64,000 bases of DNA from Jutongia huaianensis (GTDB lineage: Bacteria > Bacillota > Clostridia > Lachnospirales > Lachnospiraceae). A program made the translations under genes and the position numbers. The notes beneath the pieces are model-generated. The model ran no database searches. It was not told where the DNA came from and worked only from the letters and a program-made list of their open reading frames with translations. The stretch covers positions 1 through 64,000 of the forward strand of contig NZ_JACRSX010000004.1 in NCBI RefSeq assembly GCF_014384985.1, given 5' to 3'. Below are positions 1 through 11,077 of this stretch, piece after piece; the first letter of the stretch is position 1, and every line of letters starts with the position of its first letter.

Positions 1-1148
1 CGATCATTTTCTCCACTCTCGGATATTCCAAAATGCTCTAAATATGCAATTTTGTCACCCTGCCGAATTAAAAAATCCGGTGTATATGGTTTTTTCGCAT
101 ATGAAATATTATATTGATAAATAGGTTCATAGTCATAATCAATATTATTCAAATACAAAAAATTAGCAATTTCCACCTCTTGATGAGACCTTAAAATCTC
201 ATTTTGTATTGTCACTGATTTTTTTGTTCTTGTATCAATAACTACTCTTTGAAAATTCTCTAGATCGCTTCTCATCGTTGAAAAATTAGATTTGGCAATA
301 TCATTAAAAAAAGCATTTAAATCATCCCCTTCATAAGGAGCATTAATATATGACGAAAAAAACATAATCAACTTATTAACAATGCTTTCATTTTGCATAA
401 TTGAGTTACGAAAATAATCCCTGATAACAAAATACAATTTAGATTTATCAACTATATTCATTTTATCTTTTGGAGAACTCTTTTGAATTACTGCATTTCC
501 CGTAGAATGAAATGTCGCAATAGGACATTCAATTCCCAATGCTCCCTGAATCTTTTCTTTTAGTTCTTTTACTGCTTTATTAGTAAAAGAAACTACCAAA
601 ATCTGCGAAGGATCAATCTTCTTTTTATCCACAAGATATTTAACCTTTGCGGCTACCGTTGTCGTTTTTCCCGCTCCTGCTCCTGCAATCACTAGACAAT
701 AATCTTCATCTGCCAAAACAACTCTGCGTTGGTCTTCATCAAGTAATATGGTTGGATCAATTGATTTCAAAATATTATCTAAATATTCTTTTTCGGCAAT
801 CAATTTTTCTGATACATATTTTTCATTATGTTCATCAACCAATGTTTCCAAATTTTTAAAAGAATCAACTACATACTTTGTTTCTAATAAGGAGAGATTA
901 TTACGAGAACAAAAGTCGTTTAACATTCCACTTTGTACAAGCACATCAAAATAGTTAATTACAGAATCATAATTTTTAACTTGATGCATGTAATCACTTT
1001 TGGCCAAGTATTTATCGCTATATAACAATGTGTTAATCAATTTCTTAAGTTCCAATATCTTAATAACATTGTCATCCTTTAATCTATTTTCATTTCCATT
1101 GTTCACTTGTCTCTTATTTTTCCAAAAAAATTTGTCAAATATTCCCAT
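1..1148 (-). CDS. UvrD/Rep-family (helicase IV-like) DNA helicase, 3' end outside window
   Basis: Superfamily 1 DNA helicase of which 382 codons are visible; the C-terminal motor motifs lie beyond the window edge. Starts at ATG 1148-1146 behind a strong AGGAGAAG ribosome site. Visible parts in order: a charged N-terminal region of about 130 residues, a Q-motif LDEDQRR near 136, Walker A AGAGAGKT at 155-162, motif Ia SFTNKAVKEL near 188, and TFHSTG near 212. Close to the visible end comes a PDF...YLEHFG stretch (about residues 358-374), which resembles the nuclease-like insert of E. coli helicase IV (HelD). The gene is visibly more AT-rich than every downstream gene, which suggests acquisition by transfer. 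Likely role is DNA unwinding in repair or in a mobile or defence locus; neighbours beyond the edge would decide. Confidence 0.8.
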   Translation of the reverse strand, partial: MGIFDKFFWKNKRQVNNGNENRLKDDNVIKILELKKLINTLLYSDKYLAKSDYMHQVKNYDSVINYFDVLVQSGMLNDFCSRNNLSLLETKYVVDSFKNLETLVDEHNEKYVSEKLIAEKEYLDNILKSIDPTILLDEDQRRVVLADEDYCLVIAGAGAGKTTTVAAKVKYLVDKKKIDPSQILVVSFTNKAVKELKEKIQGALGIECPIATFHSTGNAVIQKSSPKDKMNIVDKSKLYFVIRDYFRNSIMQNESIVNKLIMFFSSYINAPYEGDDLNAFFNDIAKSNFSTMRSDLENFQRVVIDTRTKKSVTIQNEILRSHQEVEIANFLYLNNIDYDYEPIYQYNISYAKKPYTPDFLIRQGDKIAYLEHFGISESGEND

Positions 1149-1214
1149 GTCTTCTCCTATGATGATCCTGTATGACTTCATAACACATCATCGTCATATT
1201 GATCATTACAAAGT

Positions 1215-1242
1215 AATATAGTATATTTGTATTGTACCACAA
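1215..1242 (-). promoter_or_regulatory. candidate promoter of helicase gene
   Basis: On the minus strand TTGTGG (1242-1237) is followed after 16 bases by TATATT (1220-1215), about 65 bases before the helicase start. It overlaps the descending end of the enolase terminator. Seen by eye; the -35 match is only moderate. Confidence 0.4.
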
Positions 1243-1278
1243 AATAAGGCTAATGCATATCCCCTATACATTAACCTT
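1241..1278 (-). terminator. terminator downstream of eno
   Basis: Minus-strand hairpin with a 10-bp stem: AAGGTTAATG (1278-1269) pairs with CATTAGCCTT (1255-1246), one G-T pair included, followed by ATTTTG. It lies about 60 bases after the eno stop codon. Confidence 0.6.
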
Positions 1279-1337
1279 AATAGCTTTAACTCTCTATCAT
1301 TCTCTTTTAACATTTCCTCTCGAAGTGTACATTCCCT

Positions 1338-2697
<1,360 letters not shown>

Positions 2698-2767
2698 AGA
2701 TTTAATTTTCGTTGTATTAGTATCTGCAATGATGCAAAAAAAGATTCCAATATATTGCGGGAAAAAT

Positions 2768-2815
2768 TCAAAAAAATAATAGCTCCACACTGATTTTCTT
2801 CCAGCATGAAGCTAT
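2768..2815 (-). terminator. terminator of the hrcA-grpE-dnaK-dnaJ operon
   Basis: Minus-strand 14-bp stem: ATAGCTTCATGCTG (2815-2802) pairs with CAGTGTGGAGCTAT (2792-2779), including G-T pairs, followed by TATTTTTTTG. It lies about 100 bases after the dnaJ stop and separates the heat-shock operon from eno. Confidence 0.85.
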
Positions 2816-2915
2816 CACTATTCATAAATATTTTATGCAGATCCACACATCAAAGTCTTCCTCCCTTGCAAAAGCATCCGGGGTCGGCCAAGGAATTTCA
2901 GCCTCTTAGTGTGTC

Positions 2916-4076
2916 TTATTTATTTTTCTTTTTCCCGAAACGGCCTTTTTTCTTTTCGGTAGTTTCTCCGTTTTCTTCCTTTTCCTCCGACTTTCCATAC
3001 ATTGCCTCGTCAAACTTCTTCAGAAGTTCCTTCTGCTCTCCGTTCATCTTCGTTGGCACCTGTACTACTAATGTGACATACTGGTCACCCCGGATGGACT
3101 TATTCCGTAGAGACGGAACGCCCTTGCCACGGAGTCGGATACGGGTATCTGTCTGTGTTCCCGGCTTTACGGTATATTCTACCTCTCCGTCCACAGTCTT
3201 GATGCGCACATCACCGCCCAACGCTGCCTGTGCGAATGTGATCGGTGCAGAAGAATAGATATCGATGCCCTGTCTCTGGAAGATTGGATGGCGGCTCACA
3301 GCAACCTCCACCAGAAGATCCCCTCTCGGACCTCCGTTTACACCAGGATCACCCTTTTCGCGGATCCGGATACTCTGACCATTATCAATACCAGCAGGCA
3401 CTGTAACGGAAATCTTTCGCTTTCTGGTAATATAACCGGAGCCATGACAATCCGGACATTTATCCCGGATGATCTTACCGGTACCACGACAATCCGGACA
3501 GGTCTGCACATTTCTGACCATGCCAAATAAAGACTGTTGTGTATAAACGACCTGACCTTTACCACCACACTTTGAACAGGTTTCCGGCGTAGTTCCTGCC
3601 TTTGCACCGGTACCGTGACAGCTTTCACACTCATCCTGCAACGGAAGATCTAACTCCTTCTCCGTACCAAAGCAAGCCTCCTCAAAGGTAATGCGGATCG
3701 TATGATGCAGATTCTGTCCCTTCATCGGACCATTATTCTGTGCTCTGGAACGGCCTCCTCCAAAGAAATCCCCAAAGATATCTCCAAAAATGTCTCCCAT
3801 ATCCATACCGTTAAAGTCAAAGCCGCCGGCTCCTCCGCCTGCTCCCCCTTCAAAGGCTGCGTGACCAAACTGGTCATACTGACGACGCTTGTCAGGATCA
3901 CTTAATACACTGTATGCCTCCGAAGCCTCTTTAAACTTCGCCTCGGCTTCCTTGTCCCCCGGATTCATATCCGGATGATACTTTTTGGCCAGCTTACGAT
4001 ATGCGGATTTCAATTCAGAATCAGATGCACTTTTACTGACACCAAGCACTTCATAATAATCTCTCTTCTCTGCCAT
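2916..4076 (-). CDS. dnaJ: chaperone protein DnaJ
   Basis: Hsp40 co-chaperone that delivers substrates to DnaK and stimulates its ATPase. The 386-residue product has the J-domain with HPD (KKYHPDMNP, about residues 30-40), a Gly/Phe-rich linker (about 75-110), four zinc-binding CxxCxGxG-type repeats ([32 protein letters not shown]), and the C-terminal substrate-binding region. Start taken at ATG 4076-4074 ([13 protein letters not shown]), the usual start of the family, preceded by GGAGAG; an upstream in-frame ATG at 4088 is possible. Last gene of the heat-shock operon, 230 bases after dnaK. Confidence 0.97.
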   Translation of the reverse strand: MAEKRDYYEVLGVSKSASDSELKSAYRKLAKKYHPDMNPGDKEAEAKFKEASEAYSVLSDPDKRRQYDQFGHAAFEGGAGGGAGGFDFNGMDMGDIFGDIFGDFFGGGRSRAQNNGPMKGQNLHHTIRITFEEACFGTEKELDLPLQDECESCHGTGAKAGTTPETCSKCGGKGQVVYTQQSLFGMVRNVQTCPDCRGTGKIIRDKCPDCHGSGYITRKRKISVTVPAGIDNGQSIRIREKGDPGVNGGPRGDLLVEVAVSRHPIFQRQGIDIYSSAPITFAQAALGGDVRIKTVDGEVEYTVKPGTQTDTRIRLRGKGVPSLRNKSIRGDQYVTLVVQVPTKMNGEQKELLKKFDEAMYGKSEEKEENGETTEKKKGRFGKKKNK

Positions 4077-4098
4077 AACTCTCTCCATCTCTCATTTT

Positions 4099-4127
4099 AT
4101 CATAAATTCACACACGATTTCTGCGAA
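4099..4127 (-). promoter_or_regulatory. possible internal promoter before dnaJ
   Basis: Minus-strand TTCGCA (4127-4122), 17-base spacer, TATGAT (4104-4099), in the unusually long 218-base dnaK-dnaJ gap. The same gap holds a GACCATT/AATGGTC inverted repeat near 4205-4250. It could give dnaJ some separate expression; the -35 match is 4 of 6. Confidence 0.35.
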
Positions 4128-4306
4128 CAACGAAACGCCGAAGAAACCCGGCCTTTTCAGGCTTATTTTCCTAATATATGAAATATCTTTTGTATGACGA
4201 CAGACCATTAACCGGTACGTCTGCCTGCGGCATTCGCGCAATCAATGGTCTATCCCATAAATGATGCCGGGTTCAAAGATATTCCCCTGTATCATATTTT
4301 ATTTAA

Positions 4307-6232
<1,926 letters not shown>

Positions 6233-6241
6233 CTATTATAA

Positions 6242-6856
6242 TTAACTAACTACCTTTACCATACTATGGCGAACTACAGAATCCTGATACATATATCCCT
6301 TCTGCAGCTCCTCTGCCACAGTTCCGCTTTCCAGTTCCTCAGACTCAACGGTCATCACAGCATTGTGGAAATTTGGATCAAATTCCTGTCCCACTGCCTC
6401 GATCGGCTTTACACCAATCTCATCCAGTGCTCCAAGCATCTGCTTATAAACAAGCTCTACACCATCGGCAAACGGTGTTCCCTTTTCCTCCTCCGGCATA
6501 GATGCCAGACCTCTCTCAAAGTTGTCGATCACCGGAAGAATCTTTTCTACCACTGACTTTGCACCAACCTCAAACATCTGACCCTTTTCCTTTTCAGAAC
6601 GCTTTCGGAAATTTTCAAACTCTGCAAGCTGACGCATTCTTGCATCCTCCAGCTCTGCGATCTTTTCCTCCAGCTTCGATTTCTTTTTGCCAAAGATTGA
6701 TTTCTTCCCGTCTTTATCTTCCCCGGCTGCGGCCTCCTGCTCCGTTGTCTCCTCAGAAGCTTCCTCCGTCACCTCGCTGTCCTTCACAGTTTCTTCTGTG
6801 TTTTCTGTCATCTTCTCTTCTGTCATTTCCTGATTTGTTTCTTTCTCCTGACTCAC
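6242..6856 (-). CDS. grpE: nucleotide exchange factor GrpE
   Basis: Releases ADP from DnaK. The 204-residue product has a long acidic Glu/Thr-rich N-terminus (about 1-50), a coiled coil (KLEEKIAELEDARMRQLAEF), then the family core ENFRKRSEKEK, LPVIDNFERGL and the C-terminal GEFD-like GQEFDPNFHNAV and YMYQDSVVRHSMVKVV. The initiation codon is GTG (6856-6854) preceded by GAGGTGG. Second gene of the heat-shock operon, 34 bases after hrcA and 51 before dnaK. Confidence 0.96.
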   Translation of the reverse strand: MSQEKETNQEMTEEKMTENTEETVKDSEVTEEASEETTEQEAAAGEDKDGKKSIFGKKKSKLEEKIAELEDARMRQLAEFENFRKRSEKEKGQMFEVGAKSVVEKILPVIDNFERGLASMPEEEKGTPFADGVELVYKQMLGALDEIGVKPIEAVGQEFDPNFHNAVMTVESEELESGTVAEELQKGYMYQDSVVRHSMVKVVS

Positions 6857-6890
6857 CTTCTACCACCTCTCTAAACCTCTGCCTGACGGC

Positions 6891-7928
6891 TTATTTATTA
6901 TCTTTAAATATGTCATCTAACTGCTCCATCATAGACTGCAGTGTAGCAACTACCTTATCGTAATCCATTCGCTTTGGTCCCACGATACCGACCTTTCCAT
7001 AAACACCATCATCAATCCGGTAGGTCGCTGTCACCAGAGAACAATCCTTCATGGATTCCACCTGTGTCTCTCCGCCAATGTACACCTGGATCGCATGATT
7101 ATCATCATTCTGACCCACAGGCTCCTGCTCGATCCATTGGTTTAAATCTTTCTTTTCCTCAAAGGCACTCAAAATCTGCGCTGCATTTGACTTATCCGCA
7201 AGCTCCGGATACTTCAGAATGTTTGTCGCACCGCTGGTGTAGATCTCCAGATCCTCATCCTCTGTCAATGCATTTCCAATGATCTCCAACACAGAATCAA
7301 TCACACTGTTGTGCGCTCCCATCTGCTCTTTGATCTTCTGGATCACTGCCAGATTCATTTCCATTACATCGAGACCGTTTAAGGTTGTGTTCATAATGAA
7401 GTTTAACCGTAGAACGGTTTCCTGATCCATGGATTCCTTCATATGGATCATTTTATTTTTGACCACATTGTTGTCAAGCACGATCACTGCCAGAAGATCA
7501 CTGTCATCCACCAGTGTCAGCTGAATAAACTTGACCTTTTTGGAGGCATATCGTGGTCCCGAAACCATCGTGGCATAATTGGTATTGACCGCCAGCAGCT
7601 TCGCAACACTCTTTAGCAGATCATCAATCTTTCCTGCCTTTTCCTCCAGCTCGACCTTCATGTCATGCACTTCCTGTGCTTTGTCATCCAGCATCGTGTC
7701 AACGTAGAGACGATAACCTTTGTCAGAAGGAATACGTCCCGCTGATGTGTGGGGCTGTAAAATGTATCCCATCTCCTCCAGATCAGACATCTCATTTCGG
7801 ATGGTAGCGGAACTAAGATTCAGATCAGAGTACTTGGAAATCGTTCTGGATCCCACCGGCTCACCCGTCTCTAAATACGTCCGGATGATTGCCTGAAGTA
7901 TTTTAAGTTTTCTCTCATCCAGCTCCAA
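6891..7928 (-). CDS. hrcA: heat-inducible transcription repressor HrcA
   Basis: Represses class I heat-shock genes by binding CIRCE; its activity depends on GroE in well-studied Firmicutes. 345 residues with an N-terminal winged helix (LKILQAIIRTYLETGEPVGS, then SSATIRNEMSDLEEMGY at about 38-54) and HTSAGRIPSDKGYR, the conserved HrcA block. The reading frame opens at TTG (7928-7926) with GGGAG seven bases upstream. First gene of the operon, 25 bases from the CIRCE element, so it represses itself and grpE-dnaK-dnaJ. Confidence 0.96.
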   Translation of the reverse strand: MELDERKLKILQAIIRTYLETGEPVGSRTISKYSDLNLSSATIRNEMSDLEEMGYILQPHTSAGRIPSDKGYRLYVDTMLDDKAQEVHDMKVELEEKAGKIDDLLKSVAKLLAVNTNYATMVSGPRYASKKVKFIQLTLVDDSDLLAVIVLDNNVVKNKMIHMKESMDQETVLRLNFIMNTTLNGLDVMEMNLAVIQKIKEQMGAHNSVIDSVLEIIGNALTEDEDLEIYTSGATNILKYPELADKSNAAQILSAFEEKKDLNQWIEQEPVGQNDDNHAIQVYIGGETQVESMKDCSLVTATYRIDDGVYGKVGIVGPKRMDYDKVVATLQSMMEQLDDIFKDNK

Positions 7929-7953
7929 ACTATCACTCCCTTGTTTTTATTTG

Positions 7954-7980
7954 TTAGCACTCTTTGAGGTGGAGTGCTAA
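7954..7980 (-). promoter_or_regulatory. CIRCE operator (HrcA-binding site)
   Basis: Perfect 9-bp inverted repeat TTAGCACTC-N9-GAGTGCTAA, identical to the CIRCE consensus. It lies between the sigma-A promoter and the hrcA start, where HrcA binding would block transcription. Confidence 0.98.
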
Positions 7981-7992
7981 CATCTAATTAGT

Positions 7993-8021
7993 AAGATATC
8001 ACTATCATTTTTTATTGTCAA
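7993..8021 (-). promoter_or_regulatory. sigma-A promoter of hrcA operon
   Basis: Minus-strand TTGACA (8021-8016), 17-base spacer, TATCTT (7998-7993); the start point would fall at or next to the CIRCE element. Confidence 0.88.
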
Positions 8022-8050
8022 GATATTTTTGCTAATTTTTTCGGTTTTTT

Positions 8051-8084
8051 TTATGTTTCCTGCAAATATGCCGACATATATAAT
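8051..8084 (+). promoter_or_regulatory. candidate promoter(s) of fliK-like gene
   Basis: A TATAAT box (8079-8084) lacks a good -35. Overlapping it is TTAT (8051-8054), 15 bases, GCCGACAT (8070-8077), which differs by one base from the GCCGATAT -10 of motility sigma factors (sigma-D/sigma-28), though its -35 is only 2 of 4. Because the gene is fliK-like, a motility sigma promoter is attractive, but this is inference. Confidence 0.3.
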
Positions 8085-8092
8085 ATGATGTA

Positions 8093-8204
8093 CGAGTCAA
8101 TGGCTTGACTCGCCAAACACCGACAAGCAGCAGATTTGTTTACAAATATGCGAGATTGGAGGTGTTTGCAGGATTGCGGAAATTGCATGGCAATGAAGCA
8201 ATCC
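8093..8204 (+). promoter_or_regulatory. structured leader of fliK-like gene (unassigned RNA element)
   Basis: Three stem structures in tandem within 112 bases. First, CGAGTCAA (8093-8100) with TTGACTCG (8105-8112), a 4-base loop. Second, CAAACACC (8114-8121) with GGTGTTTG (8161-8168), enclosing a small ATTTG/CAAAT hairpin at 8134-8146. Third, GGATTGC (8171-8177) with GCAATCC (8198-8204), enclosing ATTGC/GCAAT (8182-8194). All stems are perfect. I cannot match it to c-di-GMP-I, c-di-GMP-II or another riboswitch class I know. It ends 50 bases before the start codon. Confidence 0.55.
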
Positions 8205-8254
8205 GTAACATCATATGATTATATATGACAAGAAGCACAGAAATGAGGAACATT

Positions 8255-10471
8255 ATGGCAGATCCCATCATCACATCAACAAATACAGGAAACAGACGAA
8301 ATAATATGGCTATGAGCAGCCAGCAGGCTGCTGCCCGCAATAATCCAGGGCAGATCAACCGCTCCGTTGGACAGATGAGCAGCTATGGCGTTGCCAGAAG
8401 CGGCATGAACCAGATCCATCAGGGAGATGTGATCCGCGGAGAAATTTCTGACCTTCGCAACAATGAGATTACCATTACATTAGAAAATAACACTCTGATC
8501 AAGGGACAGATTGCAGACAGCTCCTCCCTTTCTATTGGACAGACAGCTGCTTTCCGTCTCTCCTCCATTTCGCCTTCAGGAATTCTTCTGGATGCCATAC
8601 CAAACAGCTATACCGAGACAGAATTAACTCTGATCAATAAAGCACTGGAGGAGGCTTCTCTGCCTGCTACGCAGCGTAATCAGTCTGCCGTCAAGGCCTT
8701 GATGGATAATCTGATGCCGATCAACAAGCAGTCGATCCAACAGCTTATGCAACAGGCATATGATCTGGGTACCGATGATATGGAGACTCTCTGCCTGATG
8801 AATCGCAAACAGTATCAGGTAACGGCAGACAGTGTAGCACAGTTCAGTGCATACCGGAACGGTGCCCATTCGCTTCTTTCCAGAGCAGAAACCTTTGCTG
8901 CACAGATTCCGCAGCTTTTGGAAACCTTATCAGAAAACGGTCCATCCAATACCGTTGCAATGTTTGGAGAGAAACTTTTAGCAATCGCCCTGCCGGAAAA
9001 TGTATCACCTTCTGATATTCCAATAATCGCAGACTTATCCGAACAGGAGTTTACTGCCTTAAAGGATCTTCTTTCCGAAACGCCGATGACAGAAGAACAA
9101 TTACAGCAATTCCAGACCGGTACCATGGCTCAAAAGGATGCTGCCCTTCTGATCCGGAAGGCCATTGCCGACAACACCATCACTCTGCCGGAAAGCTGTC
9201 CGGATACAGAACTGCAGGCAAAGTCAGAGGAAATCCTGCAGCTTTTACAGCCCCAGTCAGACATAGCCGGCAACACAACCGACGGCTCTGCCACACTTGG
9301 AACACTCGCCGCCAAATATGGTTATTCCGCTGATAATACAGTCAATCCGGAAGGCTCTGCTGCCACTGATGCCGGTCAGAAAACAGATGCCACCGATATA
9401 TCAGGTAAGGATGCAGAAGCACTGTTGTCCGAAGCTGCCCGTGAAACCGAAAATGCAGATGCAAATACTTCCGTCCGCTCTTTCGCCGGCCGCCTCTTCC
9501 ATAACCTGTCAGATGTCGCCAAAACATCCTTCCAGAACATCAATGAAATGTTAGCGGCTCCTCATGAAAGTTCTGCAAGTGTAACACATACTCCTGCCGT
9601 GATCGATACTCTGTTAAACAACATTACTTCATACGGCAGAGAACAGGATCAATTGTTTACTGTATTAAATCCACAGGAACGTACAGAGCTCGCCAGACAC
9701 CTCCAGAATATGTCTGTTGACCGTGAAACCATCTCTCAGGTCCTTTCCGGAGATGCCACAGCAGAAGACACTCTTGCAGGTATAAAAAACGCCATTCCTC
9801 ATACGGACTCTGCTTTGGCACAGAAACTTTTTCAGATGGAAGCTTTCCAGAAGCTTTTTCACAGCGTTCTAATGGAAAACTTTACCATCACCCCGCATAA
9901 GCTTTCCAAAAATGGCGAAATGGATTCCTTCTATGATTCTATGGAGCAGAAAATGAACTCCTTTGAGACGTTGATCAACAGCACCCTCTTCGGAGATGAT
10001 TCCGGCCATCTTTCCGGACAGGCTCACGATATGCAGAGTAATATTGACTTTATGAAATCTTTAAACGAAGCCTTTGCCTATATGCAGCTCCCTCTCAAAC
10101 TGCAGAATCAGAATGCCCATGGGGATCTCTATGTCTACACCAAAAAAGATAAATTAAAACAGGACCCACAAAGCTTAAGTCTGATGCTTCATCTGGAAAT
10201 GGATCACCTGGGCACCGTAAATATCCGCCTTGAAAAAGATCACCAGAATATCAAGGCGGATTTCCATCTGGATCAGGAGGCATCCCTTCATCTGATCGAG
10301 CGTAATACACATCTGCTGCAGGACTCCCTTACCCAAAAAGGCTATACCTGCCAGATACAGGTACAGCCTCTTACCCGGAAGGAAGCTCCGGTTCAGGATT
10401 TTCTAAATGCAAAGGTGACTCCATCAGCTTCCCACGAAATGAAACGGTTCTCCTTTGATATCCGGGCGTGA
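8255..10471 (+). CDS. FliK-like protein (flagellar hook-length control C-terminal domain)
   Basis: 738-residue cytosolic or secreted protein, mostly low-complexity, Gln/Ser/Asp-rich sequence with no signal peptide. The C-terminal part (about 630-720) reads LMLHLEMDHLGTVNIRLE, then a stretch with HLDQEASLHLIE and LLQDSLTQKGY, the pattern of the flagellar hook-length control domain (Flg_hook). FliK family members measure the hook and switch export specificity. Start set at ATG 8255 because GAGGAA lies six bases upstream; an ATG at 8225 lacks a site. No other flagellar gene is in the window, so it is an orphan here, convergent with a PilZ gene. Its real target may not be the flagellum. Confidence 0.72.
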   Translation: MADPIITSTNTGNRRNNMAMSSQQAAARNNPGQINRSVGQMSSYGVARSGMNQIHQGDVIRGEISDLRNNEITITLENNTLIKGQIADSSSLSIGQTAAFRLSSISPSGILLDAIPNSYTETELTLINKALEEASLPATQRNQSAVKALMDNLMPINKQSIQQLMQQAYDLGTDDMETLCLMNRKQYQVTADSVAQFSAYRNGAHSLLSRAETFAAQIPQLLETLSENGPSNTVAMFGEKLLAIALPENVSPSDIPIIADLSEQEFTALKDLLSETPMTEEQLQQFQTGTMAQKDAALLIRKAIADNTITLPESCPDTELQAKSEEILQLLQPQSDIAGNTTDGSATLGTLAAKYGYSADNTVNPEGSAATDAGQKTDATDISGKDAEALLSEAARETENADANTSVRSFAGRLFHNLSDVAKTSFQNINEMLAAPHESSASVTHTPAVIDTLLNNITSYGREQDQLFTVLNPQERTELARHLQNMSVDRETISQVLSGDATAEDTLAGIKNAIPHTDSALAQKLFQMEAFQKLFHSVLMENFTITPHKLSKNGEMDSFYDSMEQKMNSFETLINSTLFGDDSGHLSGQAHDMQSNIDFMKSLNEAFAYMQLPLKLQNQNAHGDLYVYTKKDKLKQDPQSLSLMLHLEMDHLGTVNIRLEKDHQNIKADFHLDQEASLHLIERNTHLLQDSLTQKGYTCQIQVQPLTRKEAPVQDFLNAKVTPSASHEMKRFSFDIRA

Positions 10472-10576
10472 TTTTATCGTTTCGAATTCATCCCAAGCAT
10501 TTTTCTATTCCCCAAACATAAAAGTGCAAAACCATTCTTCTCCTTTGATTTCCGTTACGAAATTTTTCTATAAACG

Positions 10577-10610
10577 AAAAACAGGCGATACCCTTTCATC
10601 AGGTACCGCC
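10577..10610 (-). terminator. terminator after pilZ gene
   Basis: Minus strand GGCGGTACC (10610-10602) pairs with GGTATCGCC (10592-10584), one G-T pair, followed by TGTTTTTCG. The G-T pairing works only on the minus strand, so this ends the aspS-gatCAB-pilZ transcript. The rest of 10472-10671 shows no gene. Confidence 0.75.
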
Positions 10611-10671
10611 CATACATTTCAAAAACACTATAGAATTCCACAACGTGAATATGCAATATCAGACCACCGCT

Positions 10672-11055
10672 TTATTCTGCCGCAGTCCCGTTTGCTTCTG
10701 CCTCCGCCTTTCTATACTCCTCCTCGATCTCCTCGAAGATATAGTCAAAGACAGCAGGCATACCGGTGAATGTACAGCCGTAATGATACAAACCGTCCTC
10801 GCTCTTGCTCTGACGGATGATCTGAACTACACAGTTAATGGCATTATTGCTGTTTTTAAACTCCAGACGGGAGTTAAAATAAAACCCGATCGGAAGCACA
10901 CTTGTAGTAACAAAGCCAATTCCGTCACGACAGATATCCGTAACTTTGATCGGTGCATTGATATTGCTGACCTTTACATTATCCTGTTTAAAAATATCGG
11001 AAACCTCCAGATTCATCTTCACCGGTATCCGGATATTTCTTCTCTGCTCTGTCAT
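10672..11055 (-). CDS. PilZ-domain protein (putative c-di-GMP receptor)
   Basis: 127-residue protein with a lone PilZ domain, a c-di-GMP-binding module. The N-terminal RRNIR (residues 5-9) matches the RxxxR signature and VTDICRDGIGF matches (D/N)xSxxG except that Cys replaces Ser. Start at ATG 11055-11053 (MTEQRR) preceded by AGGAGAGG; an upstream ATG at 11076 lacks a site. It begins only 22 bases after the gatB stop and is followed by a terminator, so it appears to be the last gene of the T-box-controlled Asn-tRNA operon. The convergent neighbour is fliK-like, which hints at motility or surface signalling. Confidence 0.82.
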   Translation of the reverse strand: MTEQRRNIRIPVKMNLEVSDIFKQDNVKVSNINAPIKVTDICRDGIGFVTTSVLPIGFYFNSRLEFKNSNNAINCVVQIIRQSKSEDGLYHYGCTFTGMPAVFDYIFEEIEEEYRKAEAEANGTAAE

Positions 11056-11077
11056 ACAAACCTCTCCTATCTTCACA

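Noticed and set aside
8093..8204. c-di-GMP riboswitch
   Set aside because: The stems do not show the conserved cores of class I or class II c-di-GMP aptamers as I know them; kept only as an unassigned structured leader.
10447..10560. Short direct repeat (ttctcctttgat-tccg at 10448 and 10540)
   Set aside because: Only about 16 of 17 bases, one copy inside the fliK-like gene end; most likely chance.
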